Shown here piece by piece: positions 37,926 to 46,713 of a stretch of 64,000 nt of DNA. The number at the start of each line of letters is the position of its first letter. The first letter of the stretch is position 1. The position numbers were made by a program, and so were the translations under genes. The notes under the pieces were generated by a model. The model was given only the letters and a program-made list of their open reading frames with translations, ran no database searches and was not told the DNA's origin. Source of the DNA: SAR324 cluster bacterium (lineage in GTDB: Bacteria > SAR324 > XYD2-FULL-50-16); the NCBI GenBank assembly GCA_028282885.1, contig JANQGX010000016.1:62001-126000 (forward strand), read 5' to 3'.

Positions 37926-38601
37926 CTACTGAGGTTGGTTTCGAATTGACATATTGCCTGTTATCTGATCCCTACCCGATGAAAACAGAATCGACTCATC
38001 AATTTACCTAATTCTCACTGGAATTGAATAACCTCCGTCAGGAAAGCTCATCTGTATCCGATTACTGATGTGCTGCTCTTCACTTCCGAACGGTCGGTTA
38101 ATTACAGTGTGGACATAAAGTTTTTAATTTATCATCGCTTTAAAGAGATGTCTACTTCAACTAAAATTCATGAAATTTCAATATTTTAAATTATTAAAAC
38201 TTATTATTATTAATTTTAACATAGAACTAAGATAGCCTGCTCGAATAGCTATCATCAGTTACTGGATTAGACAAAAAAGTTGAAGTTGATCAATCTAACC
38301 CCATCCTTTCTTGTGCAGACTTAAGTAAGATCATTGCGCAAACCGTCTCACCTAACATATGGTGGATTCAGGTGATTAAAATCCACCATATGTTAAACAA
38401 AATCATTAAGTCAGGATACCCATCGCCCTTTTTTGTGCAGCGGTTCAGGAACCGAATTTAACAGTTAATGCAATAAACCTGTCTGTTTGCAAATGCAGTG
38501 AAACATGCAAAGGGTTATGCCTATGTCCGTTTGCGTTATCTTGTTAACCAACGATCACCCGAGATGCGCTGATTTTGAAACCCGAAGTTTCAGGATAAGA
38601 A
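37926..38601. other. Intergenic region with perfect hairpin repeat
   Basis: 676 bp without a gene, AT-rich at 38110-38250. It contains the perfect 16-bp inverted repeat annotated separately and imperfect direct repeats of CCCATC-N-TTT-TTGTGCAG at about 38299-38318 and 38419-38440 that flank it. The stretch should also hold promoters for the two divergent units. Confidence 0.45.
38353..38395. repeat. Perfect 16-bp inverted repeat, 11-nt loop
   Basis: Arms TAACATATGGTGGATT (38353-38368) and its exact complement (38380-38395), separated by CAGGTGATTAA. There is no T-run on either side, so it is not an ordinary terminator. It lies about 210 bp before the threonine aldolase start. Confidence 0.6.
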
Positions 38602-39615
38602 ATGATCGACTTGAGAAGCGATACCGTCACCAGGCCCAACGACGCCATGCGCAAAGCAATGGCTGAAGCCGAGGTCGGTGACGATGTTTATGGAGAAGAC
38701 CCGACTGTCAATCGACTCGAATCATTGGCTTCAGAGATGATGGGGACCGAATCCGCGATTTTTGTCAGCAGCGGTACACAAAGCAATTTGCTGGCACTGA
38801 TGAGTCATTGCAGAAGAGGTGACGAATACATCGTGGGGCAGGATGCGCATACCTATAAATACGAAGGCGGTGGGGCGGCTGTTTTGGGAAGCATCCAACC
38901 GCAACCCTTGGATGTGGAGGGTGACGGTACGATTGATTTGAAAAAGGCTGAAGAGGTTATCAAGCCAGACGATTACCATTTTGCACAAACCAAATTGTTC
39001 TGCCTCGAAAATACCAAATCGGGCAGGGTGCTGCCCATGAATTACCTCTTTGCGGCTAAAGAATTTGCCGACAGGGCTAATCTTGGTTTTCATTTGGACG
39101 GAGCCCGGATATTCAATGCAGCAGTCAAACTGGGAATCGACGTTAAGGAGATCTCTTCCCTATTCGATTCCGTTTCTGTCTGTTTGTCAAAAGGACTGGG
39201 AGCCCCTGTGGGCTCCGTCTTATGCGGCAGTAAAGACCTGATTGGCCAAGCCCGGCGCTGGAGAAAGGTTCTTGGAGGCGGTATGCGGCAGGCAGGAATT
39301 CTGGCAGCCGGCGCTATCTACGCTTTGCAGAACAATGTGGAAAGACTGTCAGATGATCATTACCATGCTGCCAGACTTCGTGAAGCCCTTTTGGACATCG
39401 ATGAAATCAAGGTTGAACCCGGATCGGCAGATACCAATATGGTCTTTATCTCTTTACCCGCTCACTCTCCACAGGAACTGGCGAAATTTCTTCAACAGAA
39501 AGGAATTTTGATTTATCCCGGCAAAAGCATGCGCCTTGTCACCCATCTGGATATCTCTGGCAGTGATATCACTGATTTTGTCGAGGCTCTAAAATCTTTT
39601 TTCCCGGTCGGATAA
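38602..39615 (+). CDS. ltaE: Low-specificity L-threonine aldolase
   Basis: A 337-residue PLP enzyme that cleaves L-threonine or L-allo-threonine to glycine and acetaldehyde. The start I-D-L-R-S-D-T-V-T-R-P is diagnostic, H-L-D-G-A-R-I-F-N-A near residue 167 and the PLP lysine in L-S-K-G-L-G-A-P-V-G-S-V near 200 are all intact. Length is normal. No pathway neighbours; it converges with the radical SAM gene, 30 bp apart. Confidence 0.93.
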   Translation: MIDLRSDTVTRPNDAMRKAMAEAEVGDDVYGEDPTVNRLESLASEMMGTESAIFVSSGTQSNLLALMSHCRRGDEYIVGQDAHTYKYEGGGAAVLGSIQPQPLDVEGDGTIDLKKAEEVIKPDDYHFAQTKLFCLENTKSGRVLPMNYLFAAKEFADRANLGFHLDGARIFNAAVKLGIDVKEISSLFDSVSVCLSKGLGAPVGSVLCGSKDLIGQARRWRKVLGGGMRQAGILAAGAIYALQNNVERLSDDHYHAARLREALLDIDEIKVEPGSADTNMVFISLPAHSPQELAKFLQQKGILIYPGKSMRLVTHLDISGSDITDFVEALKSFFPVG

Positions 39616-39645
39616 AAGCATTCAAATCGAAAGAGGCGTAAGTCG

Positions 39646-40521
39646 TTACTGGTTTCCAACAAAAAACGGTCTGAAATCACTCTCCGGTCTCTTTAAAGCT
39701 TCATCAATATCGACCAAAATTCTGTCCCGATCTTCGGGCATTTGTCCCTGAATATTGACGTAGTTGGTGTAGTGATCGCTGACCAGCCTGGAGTGACAGG
39801 TCAAATCCGATACCAGATGCCGGGTTTCCCGAAGGACGCCGTGAGGACCCAGCATTTCGAAATTCCCGCTTTTCACCTCATCCAAAAGAGCAGTATTGAT
39901 TTTGGGAACAAAGGTTCTCAACCGGATAAAGTGCGGTTCAATCAAGTTCAGCACACGGGCGGTTTCCATTGCATGAGCCTCGGTTCTTTCCACCCCGCCG
40001 ATGCCAAGAATGACATATAAACTCAATTCAATCCCGGCCTCCATGACCCACTTACCGGCTTCCACCTGGGTTTTGGCCAGGCATCCCTTTTTAATCCTCC
40101 GCAGGACAGCATCATCACCCGATTCGAGCCCAACATGAATTCTGGAGAGACCCGCGTCGGCCAACTCTTTCAATTCGGCAACGCCTTTTTTATGAATATA
40201 CTGGGATGATCCGTATACGGTTATTCGTTGAAGGTTGGGGAATCTGGTGCCGGCATGCCTGCAAATAGCTGCGAGTTTCGATGTCTCCATGGCAATGGTG
40301 TTACCCGAAGGAAAGAACAGTGTCCGAATGTGAGTGCCATAATCCCGGGCGGCTTCGTCAATTTCCGCCTTGAGCTCCTCGACTTCTCGTTCGCGATAGG
40401 GAGGACCGTCTTTGTACACCAGGCAAAAAGTGCAACGATTATGCGGGCAACCGACAGTGGCCTGAATCAACAAGGAATCAGCTTCACTGGGGGGTCTGTA
40501 AATAGGGCCTTCGTATTTCAT
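39646..40521 (-). CDS. Radical SAM protein, Elp3/MiaB-fold
   Basis: A 291-residue radical SAM protein with the cluster motif C-P-H-N-R-C-T-F-C (Cys19, Cys24, Cys27: C-x4-C-x2-C, one residue longer than the usual first spacing) and the SAM-binding G-L-E-S-G near residue 140. The sequence belongs to the Elp3/coproporphyrinogen-like branch but carries no extra domain. Substrate is unknown. It lies 15 bp downstream of ftsY on the same strand. Confidence 0.85.
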   Translation of the reverse strand: MKYEGPIYRPPSEADSLLIQATVGCPHNRCTFCLVYKDGPPYREREVEELKAEIDEAARDYGTHIRTLFFPSGNTIAMETSKLAAICRHAGTRFPNLQRITVYGSSQYIHKKGVAELKELADAGLSRIHVGLESGDDAVLRRIKKGCLAKTQVEAGKWVMEAGIELSLYVILGIGGVERTEAHAMETARVLNLIEPHFIRLRTFVPKINTALLDEVKSGNFEMLGPHGVLRETRHLVSDLTCHSRLVSDHYTNYVNIQGQMPEDRDRILVDIDEALKRPESDFRPFFVGNQ

Positions 40522-40536
40522 CGGATGAAAATCCTT

Positions 40537-41628
40537 CTACGCTTGTTCAAAAAGCGATTCGGCAAACAACCGGGCCGAGAAAGGCTGGAGATCGTTAATT
40601 CCTTCGCCGATCCCGACGTAATAAACCATAATATCAAATTCATTGACAATCCCAATGATAACTCCCCCTTTGGCGGTTCCATCCAGCTTGGTGACTATCA
40701 AACCATCCAATCCGATATGAGCGGAGAACTCACGTGTCTGCATAATTGCGTTCTGTCCGGTATTGGCGTCCAGGACCAGCAAAGAGGCATGTGGTGCAGC
40801 GGGGATGATTTTCTTCAGGACTTTCTGCATTTTATAAAGCTCATCCATCAGATTCTTCTTGGTATGGAGTCTGCCGGAGGTATCGCAAAGCAGAATATCG
40901 TAGTTTTCATCAATCGCCTTTCTGGCCGCTTCGTACATGGTGGCCGAGGGATCCGAATTGATATCCTTTTTGACAATATCGACTCCTGCCCGTTTACACC
41001 ACTCATCGAGCTGTTCAATAGCTGCGGCTCTGAACGTATCCCCTGCAGCTACCAGCACCTTCTTCCCGGCATTTTTATACTGTGCGGCAATCTTGCCAAT
41101 GGAGGTGGTTTTTCCCACCCCGTTGACGCCGACAAAAAGATATACCGTGGGTCCCGATTCAGCCAAGGGAAGATCCTGATTTCCCTTGTCGAGAATCGTC
41201 GAGATCGTGTCTTTAACCAGATTAACGGCCTGGGATTGGCTCTCGATCTCCTTTTTATCCGCCTGTTTCTCGATGATCTCTATCACCTTGGCGGTGGTAT
41301 TGGCTCCCAAATCGGCAGCCAACAGACTATCCTCAAGATCATCCAGAAAATCATCATCAATGGGGTCCTCGACAGCCAGGTCCATCAAGCCGCCTACCAG
41401 CATTCGCTTTGTTTTGGAGATTCCCTTTCTGAATTTGCTGAAAAATCCTTCAGGCTCTTTTTCACTGACCGGTGCAACAATTTCTTTTTCCAGAACGGGT
41501 TCCTTCTCCTTTAGATCACGTTCTGCCCGGGCAAGCTGCTCGGATATTTCACGGCTCTTTTCCTCAAACTGTTTCTGTTTTTCCTTTTCTTCTTTCTTTG
41601 CTTCTTTTTTCTTTTTGTTGAATAGCAT
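40537..41628 (-). CDS. ftsY: FtsY, signal recognition particle receptor
   Basis: The 363-residue SRP receptor GTPase that docks ribosome-SRP complexes at the inner membrane. The C-terminal NG domain shows G1 G-V-N-G-V-G-K-T-T, G3 D-T-S-G-R-L, and G4 T-K-L-D-G-T-A-K-G-G. The N-terminal 90 residues are Lys/Glu-rich, the usual charged A region that touches the membrane. Length and motifs are normal. A radical SAM gene follows closely; the third sigma-54 activator is divergent, 438 bp away. Confidence 0.95.
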   Translation of the reverse strand: MLFNKKKKEAKKEEKEKQKQFEEKSREISEQLARAERDLKEKEPVLEKEIVAPVSEKEPEGFFSKFRKGISKTKRMLVGGLMDLAVEDPIDDDFLDDLEDSLLAADLGANTTAKVIEIIEKQADKKEIESQSQAVNLVKDTISTILDKGNQDLPLAESGPTVYLFVGVNGVGKTTSIGKIAAQYKNAGKKVLVAAGDTFRAAAIEQLDEWCKRAGVDIVKKDINSDPSATMYEAARKAIDENYDILLCDTSGRLHTKKNLMDELYKMQKVLKKIIPAAPHASLLVLDANTGQNAIMQTREFSAHIGLDGLIVTKLDGTAKGGVIIGIVNEFDIMVYYVGIGEGINDLQPFSARLFAESLFEQA

Positions 41629-42066
41629 TAGTGCAGTATTGATATGTATTTAGTTTAAACTCATTTTCCCGTTTGTCTTTCAGTTCTGATTTCGAAACCG
41701 ACTGGGCTCATTTTCGTAACAGGTCATCATCCGGGGTATTCTCAGGAAAGCGCTGTCAGTATGGGTTGTGTTTCTCGATCAGCATAACATTTAGATCTGT
41801 TTATTGGAATAGCCGCTGAATAAAAGGATAAATCATTGTAATCACTTGTTTAAATCAAAACAACACCACCCTGAATTCCGGTAGTTTAACTACAATTGTA
41901 AAGCGGGTCTAAAAAGAAGAATCATCCCTGACGTTTACAAACAGCTAAAAACCCATTAATTTGAATAAAAAGCGGGCGTGTGCAAGCCGAACATGGATTG
42001 TGTTCCCCTGCGGATTGAAGGTACCGAAACGAAAAGGGAGAGTAACCCTTATACAGAACGGATTCA
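41629..42066. other. Intergenic region between ftsY and activator 3
   Basis: 438 bp with promoters for two divergent genes but nothing I can call firmly. A 13-bp palindrome GTAGTTTAACTAC lies near 41881. The AT-rich boxes seen before the other two activators are absent here. Confidence 0.4.
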
Positions 42067-43578
42067 ATGTATCTCGACCTTATAAACCAGATTGGAAGGC
42101 TGCTGAACTCCGACGGCGACCTGATGAGAAATATGAACATGGTGCTCATCATGCTGCAGGAGTATCTCCCCCTTAGAAATCCGTGTCTGCTGATTCGAGA
42201 CAACATTATCAACAAATTCTTTATCGAGCTGGCCCCGGAAATTTCGGAGGATGAGAAAAACCGCTGGAACCAGAATGCCCTCAAACTGGCGGACTCACCG
42301 GCCCTGAAAATTCAACATGAGATGATCCTCTATCCGGACGAACCGGATATTCTGAATCTGCCCTGCACACCACTGGCCGATGACAGGCCAAACGCTACCA
42401 TTATCCAGCCGGTTAATTACCAACAACAGCATTTACCACTGTGTATCTTAAGTGTGATGGTAGTCGGCTCTGACAAGATTAACGACATTGTCCGTATCAT
42501 CAAATTCATCTCCGACCTCTTGGCTGTGAGTATGATTGCCCGTGGATTTCCCGTGGTGGAAATTCAAGACTCGTTTCAACAGGAGAAACAGATCCCCAAG
42601 ATTATAGATAATTTCGTCGGCCAGAATGAGAAGCTGCAACAGGTGGCGAATATTATCAAGCGGATCTCCGCCAGTAAAATCAATGTCTTGATTTACGGAG
42701 AAAGTGGCACCGGAAAAGAACTCATTGCCAAGGCGATTCACAACAACAGCCTTCACCGAAAAGCCCCGTTCATCGGGGTGAACTGTGCTGCTCTTTCCGA
42801 GAACCTGCTGGAGAGCGAACTGTTCGGACATGAAAAGGGGGCATTTACCGGCGCAGCCGGAACCAGAAAAGGCCGGTTCGAGCTTGCCGACGGGGGAACA
42901 CTCTTTCTGGATGAAATCGGGGACACCTCCCTTGGTTTCCAGGCAAAAATCCTGCGAGTCCTTCAGGAGGGTCAGTTTGAAAGACTGGGTGGCAGTAAAA
43001 CCATCCATGTCGATGTCAGGGTGGTTTGTGCGACTAATATCCTTCTGGAAGAAGCCGTTCGCAACGGAACCTTCAGAGAAGACCTGTATTACAGGCTCAA
43101 TGTGATCCGATTGGAAATCCCGCCGCTCCGGGAGAGACGAGAGGATATTTCCCTGTTAATTCGATATTTCCTGGAGAATTTGAATCAGCAGGCTAACAAA
43201 AACGTACGTATCCGGCCCAGGGACATGGAGCGGCTGACTGAGTTGGATTGGCCGGGTAATGTTCGGGAATTGGAAAACATGGTGCAGTCCGCTTTCCTGA
43301 TGGAGCAGAACAATTATCTCAAATTTTCCGCCAAATTGATGGAGGCCAAAGCCGGCCGGAGAGTTAACCCGCTCCCGGCCAGTCCCGAGCATCAAAACAT
43401 GCCCATTGCAAAAGACAGGGTGGAACTCGAAGAGGTTGAAGCCATCGAGTCCGCTCTCAAAAATGCACGGGGCATTCAGAAAAAAGCGGCTGAAATGCTC
43501 GGCATCACTTTACGACAACTTCGTTATCGCATTAAGAAGTACAATATTACGGTGAGAAAAATTACACTTCCCGAATAA
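42067..43578 (+). CDS. Sigma-54-dependent activator, NifA/NorR-like
   Basis: A third enhancer-binding protein, 503 residues. An N-terminal sensor of about 185 residues (GAF-like, weak match), then AAA+ with Walker [15 protein letters not shown] and Walker B L-F-L-D-E-I-G, and a Fis helix-turn-helix near the end, [22 protein letters not shown]. It differs clearly from the two FhlA-like copies. No obvious sigma-54 promoter lies next to it, so targets are elsewhere. recN follows on the same strand after 66 bp. Confidence 0.88.
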   Translation: MYLDLINQIGRLLNSDGDLMRNMNMVLIMLQEYLPLRNPCLLIRDNIINKFFIELAPEISEDEKNRWNQNALKLADSPALKIQHEMILYPDEPDILNLPCTPLADDRPNATIIQPVNYQQQHLPLCILSVMVVGSDKINDIVRIIKFISDLLAVSMIARGFPVVEIQDSFQQEKQIPKIIDNFVGQNEKLQQVANIIKRISASKINVLIYGESGTGKELIAKAIHNNSLHRKAPFIGVNCAALSENLLESELFGHEKGAFTGAAGTRKGRFELADGGTLFLDEIGDTSLGFQAKILRVLQEGQFERLGGSKTIHVDVRVVCATNILLEEAVRNGTFREDLYYRLNVIRLEIPPLRERREDISLLIRYFLENLNQQANKNVRIRPRDMERLTELDWPGNVRELENMVQSAFLMEQNNYLKFSAKLMEAKAGRRVNPLPASPEHQNMPIAKDRVELEEVEAIESALKNARGIQKKAAEMLGITLRQLRYRIKKYNITVRKITLPE

Positions 43579-43644
43579 TGCCCCTGCAGGGTGAAAAGAG
43601 AGACTTTGGTCAAAACCCGGAACTTAATTACATGATAGATTAAG

Positions 43645-45318
43645 ATGCTGACACGTCTATTTATTCAAAATCTGGCAACGATAGAAAAGCAGATCATTGA
43701 GTTCGACACCGGTTTCACCGCTCTGACTGGAGAAACCGGTGCCGGCAAATCGGTGATCATCAAGGCGCTGAGATTGATCCTGGGGGAAAAATGCCCAAAA
43801 GATCTGATTCGGACAGGAACCAGATTTCTCTCGGTAGAAGCCTCTTTTGATATCCAGGAAATCCCTCCGGTTTTGGGTCTGCTGAAAGAAATGGATATTG
43901 AACATGATGGGGAGTTGACCATCCGCAGAAAGGTTCATCTGACCGGTAAAAACTCAATCTACCTCAATGATCACGGAACCAATCTTGTGACCCTGACACT
44001 CTTTTCCGGTTTCCTGGTGGATTTGCACGGGCAGCATTCACAGCAGTCCCTTTTGTCCACTGCAACCCATGTGGATTACCTGGATGCCTTTGCCGGTTTA
44101 CGGCAGAGGGTGGAAGAGTTTGGTGAGAAGTTCAGGGATTTAAACACAAAGCTTGCTAAAAAAGCAGAGCTGGAGCAAAACACGGCGGATAGAAACCGAG
44201 AAATCGACTTTCTCAGGTTTCAGATCTCGGAAATAGAAAAAGCAGGCTTCACAACGGAGGAGGAGCAAGCGCTGCTGAACGAGTCATCACAATTGTCCAA
44301 TGCCGAGCATTTGATCAACTCGCTTTCCCCGATAGCGGACTGGCAAAACACCGACTCATCACCGCTTGGGGCTATCTCATCAGCTTTATCCATGCTGGAC
44401 CAGGCGGTAAAACTCGATCCCGGGCTAAAATCCATGAGGGACGAAGTCCAATCCGGATTGATTACATTGGAGGAAGCTGCAACGGAAATTGCAGCCTTTT
44501 CATCCAAACTGGAGATTAATCCCAACCGCCTTGAACAGGTCAACAGCAGACTGGCCGAATTGGACAGCCTCAAACGCAAGTACGGCCCCGAATTGGCGGA
44601 TATCAACCAATACCAGAATGATTCCGGGCAGAAGTTACAGCAACTGGAATCCCTTGAGCTGAGTTTTGGCGAACTGGACAAGGAAATCGAATCTGAGACA
44701 GCAGTGCTGAACCGGGAAGCCGATCAGATTTCCGAAATGCGATTAACGGCGAAAACAAGATTCGAATCGGTCATCGGTGAGACCCTGAAAGAACTCGGAA
44801 TGGAGCACAGCCTGTTTGAGATCAATATTGAGCCTTATGTTCCCAAGACAGTTTCTGATCTTGGGTTTTTCTCAAAGGGAAAAAACCAGGTGGAGTTCCT
44901 GATCGCCACCAATCCGGGAAATCCTTTGAAGCCTCTTTCCAGGATTGCATCCGGTGGTGAACTGTCCAGGGTTATGCTGGCAATCAAAACGGCCTTGAAC
45001 CGGGATATCTCTTTTGGGTCGATGATATTCGATGAAGTGGATTCCGGAATAAGCGGTCCCGTGGCAGAAACAGTCGGTATTAAACTGGCAACCCTTGGCG
45101 ACTCCCGCCAGATCATCTGCATCACCCATTCTCCCCAGATCGCCTCACAGGCAAATGAGCACCTGAAGGTGGAGAAAGTCTATGAGGAGGAGATCAGTAA
45201 AACCCTTATTCACAATCTGAGAGATGAAGCCCGGATTGAAGAGATTGCACGATTCCTGGGAGGTAACCGGATCACGGAAAAATCTCGCTCTGCAGCCCGG
45301 GAAATGTTAACCCGTTAA
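43645..45318 (+). CDS. recN: RecN, DNA repair SMC-like ATPase
   Basis: A 557-residue SMC-family protein that helps bring broken ends together in recombinational repair. Walker A G-E-T-G-A-G-K-S is near residue 32; a coiled-coil arm spans about 160-360; the signature A-S-G-G-E-L-S-R-V and Walker B M-I-F-D-E-V-D-S-G-I-S-G are near 430-480. Length is normal. A small membrane-anchored protein follows after 10 bp. Confidence 0.95.
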   Translation: MLTRLFIQNLATIEKQIIEFDTGFTALTGETGAGKSVIIKALRLILGEKCPKDLIRTGTRFLSVEASFDIQEIPPVLGLLKEMDIEHDGELTIRRKVHLTGKNSIYLNDHGTNLVTLTLFSGFLVDLHGQHSQQSLLSTATHVDYLDAFAGLRQRVEEFGEKFRDLNTKLAKKAELEQNTADRNREIDFLRFQISEIEKAGFTTEEEQALLNESSQLSNAEHLINSLSPIADWQNTDSSPLGAISSALSMLDQAVKLDPGLKSMRDEVQSGLITLEEAATEIAAFSSKLEINPNRLEQVNSRLAELDSLKRKYGPELADINQYQNDSGQKLQQLESLELSFGELDKEIESETAVLNREADQISEMRLTAKTRFESVIGETLKELGMEHSLFEINIEPYVPKTVSDLGFFSKGKNQVEFLIATNPGNPLKPLSRIASGGELSRVMLAIKTALNRDISFGSMIFDEVDSGISGPVAETVGIKLATLGDSRQIICITHSPQIASQANEHLKVEKVYEEEISKTLIHNLRDEARIEEIARFLGGNRITEKSRSAAREMLTR

Positions 45319-45328
45319 CTAAATTCAA

Positions 45329-45853
45329 ATGGAAATCTTTTCTCTTCGATTTCTCGGTATCCTGTTACTGGCCATTGTCATCCTGAGATTCATGGCTCGG
45401 CGAAAAAAGAAAGGCCCGAGCATTGTGCGGGCAAAGCAGATTCCTATCCGCGGGCAAAAGCTGACCACCCCGATTGCACCGGACACGCCGCTTGACTGCC
45501 TTTTGGACGAAGGAAAGATTTTTGGTGAGGATTTCAAGGATAAGTCCTTGCCTGAACTTCCCCACGGGGAAAACTGTCAATGTGAGTTGACCGGCGTAAT
45601 TCGTCAGAGCCATGACTGGTTTAACAATCCCCCGGAGAAGGATGAAAAGATCACCACCGATTTGGGGCGCCTGGAACGAAACGAATACAGGTATTATAAA
45701 TATATGCTGATCGCTCATCACCAGGATTCAGAGGACGCGGACCGGCAAACCTATGTAGATCTGGCAGAAAATGTCTCAGTCGCGGAGGATTTCAAGGAGC
45801 GGGTGGCCAACAAACTGAGTGTAATTAACAAAGAAATTAGCAGTTCCATGTAA
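45329..45853 (+). CDS. Membrane-anchored protein of unknown function
   Basis: A 174-residue protein with one N-terminal membrane helix (F-L-G-I-L-L-L-A-I-V-I-L) followed by R-R-K-K-K, so the rest probably faces the cytoplasm. A C-L-L-D-E-G-K-I-F...L-P-H-G-E-N-C-Q-C-E-L stretch (C57, H79, C83, C85) has the spacing of a small metal or disulfide site and recalls the C-terminal motif of phage head-morphogenesis proteins, though nothing else supports that. I do not recognise the family. It is the last gene before the AT-rich defence island. Confidence 0.65.
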   Translation: MEIFSLRFLGILLLAIVILRFMARRKKKGPSIVRAKQIPIRGQKLTTPIAPDTPLDCLLDEGKIFGEDFKDKSLPELPHGENCQCELTGVIRQSHDWFNNPPEKDEKITTDLGRLERNEYRYYKYMLIAHHQDSEDADRQTYVDLAENVSVAEDFKERVANKLSVINKEISSSM

Positions 45854-45954
45854 TAAAACAACACTCCGGAGAGCAGCGCCATACGACTACTAACTTTCCC
45901 ATGGCTAAGCATAAAAAGGCATAAAACAGCATGTTCGCAATAAGCCGTAATCCA

Positions 45955-46713
45955 TCAGTCAAAAAATCGACTCCGATGTTGTTCCAGAGCATTCGGATCA
46001 GGAGCAAACCTATGAGGCAGCTTTAATGCACATCCTTCCATTTTGACAAAGCATTCTTTCTCAATCCAACTTAAAGTGTTGTTTTTCAGTTTATTAGAAA
46101 CCAGCAGCCTATACTCCTCATCAAAAGTGACCAAATAACGGTCGAATGCTTTGTCATGTAAAGCATTTAGACAAAGCCCGTTTGTTGGATCAGCTCTCCG
46201 ATTCTCATTTTCACTCCAGGGAATTATGTGACTTGCGATTAATAGTTCCGGAATTGACAATCCTGTCAAAGCACACTGGAAGTTGTAACTTGATAAGACT
46301 GCGCGCCGAAAAAAATTCTGAATTCGACGGCTTTTTGTGGTGGCTTCAGATTCTGTTTGTCCTGCAGGTGATTTAATCAGCAGTGCTTCATTCGAATCTA
46401 CATTTTTAATTCTATCTTCAAAAATTAGGTCGCTTTCAACAGCCATTGCAGACCAGTCTTTTTGAAATTCTGACCAAATCTTTCGATCCAGCTTACTACT
46501 GTTAGGTAAACCACCCACCCCTCTCGCTTGGTGCCTAGGATCTAAAGAAGCAAAATTGCCTAGCTTTCTGGAAACTGCCCCTGCCGTTCTTCCTAGTGTT
46601 TCTGCTGCGGCTTTGACCAACCGATTTCTGCTGTTACACTGGCCAAAAGGAAGACGACAATAAAGATTCATCACGACCAATAACTCTTTTTCTGTCCAAG
46701 CTTGCCTTCTCAT
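45955..46713 (-). CDS. HNH endonuclease of the defence operon
   Basis: A 252-residue nuclease. The N-terminal 65 residues (W-T-E-K-E-L-L-V-V-M-N-L-Y ... L-G-R-T-A-G-A-V-S-R-K-L-x-N-F) form a domain often seen before HNH_2 nucleases; the C-terminal half has S-H-I-I-P-W and N-G-L-C-L-N-A-L-H-D-K-A-F-D, the HNH_2 (PF13391) metal finger with all catalytic histidines and Asn present. Its ATG at 46713 overlaps the upstream TGA as ATGA; a start at 46734 is possible but unneeded. As the last gene of the operon it is the likely DNA-cutting effector. Confidence 0.85.
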   Translation of the reverse strand: MRRQAWTEKELLVVMNLYCRLPFGQCNSRNRLVKAAAETLGRTAGAVSRKLGNFASLDPRHQARGVGGLPNSSKLDRKIWSEFQKDWSAMAVESDLIFEDRIKNVDSNEALLIKSPAGQTESEATTKSRRIQNFFRRAVLSSYNFQCALTGLSIPELLIASHIIPWSENENRRADPTNGLCLNALHDKAFDRYLVTFDEEYRLLVSNKLKNNTLSWIEKECFVKMEGCALKLPHRFAPDPNALEQHRSRFFD

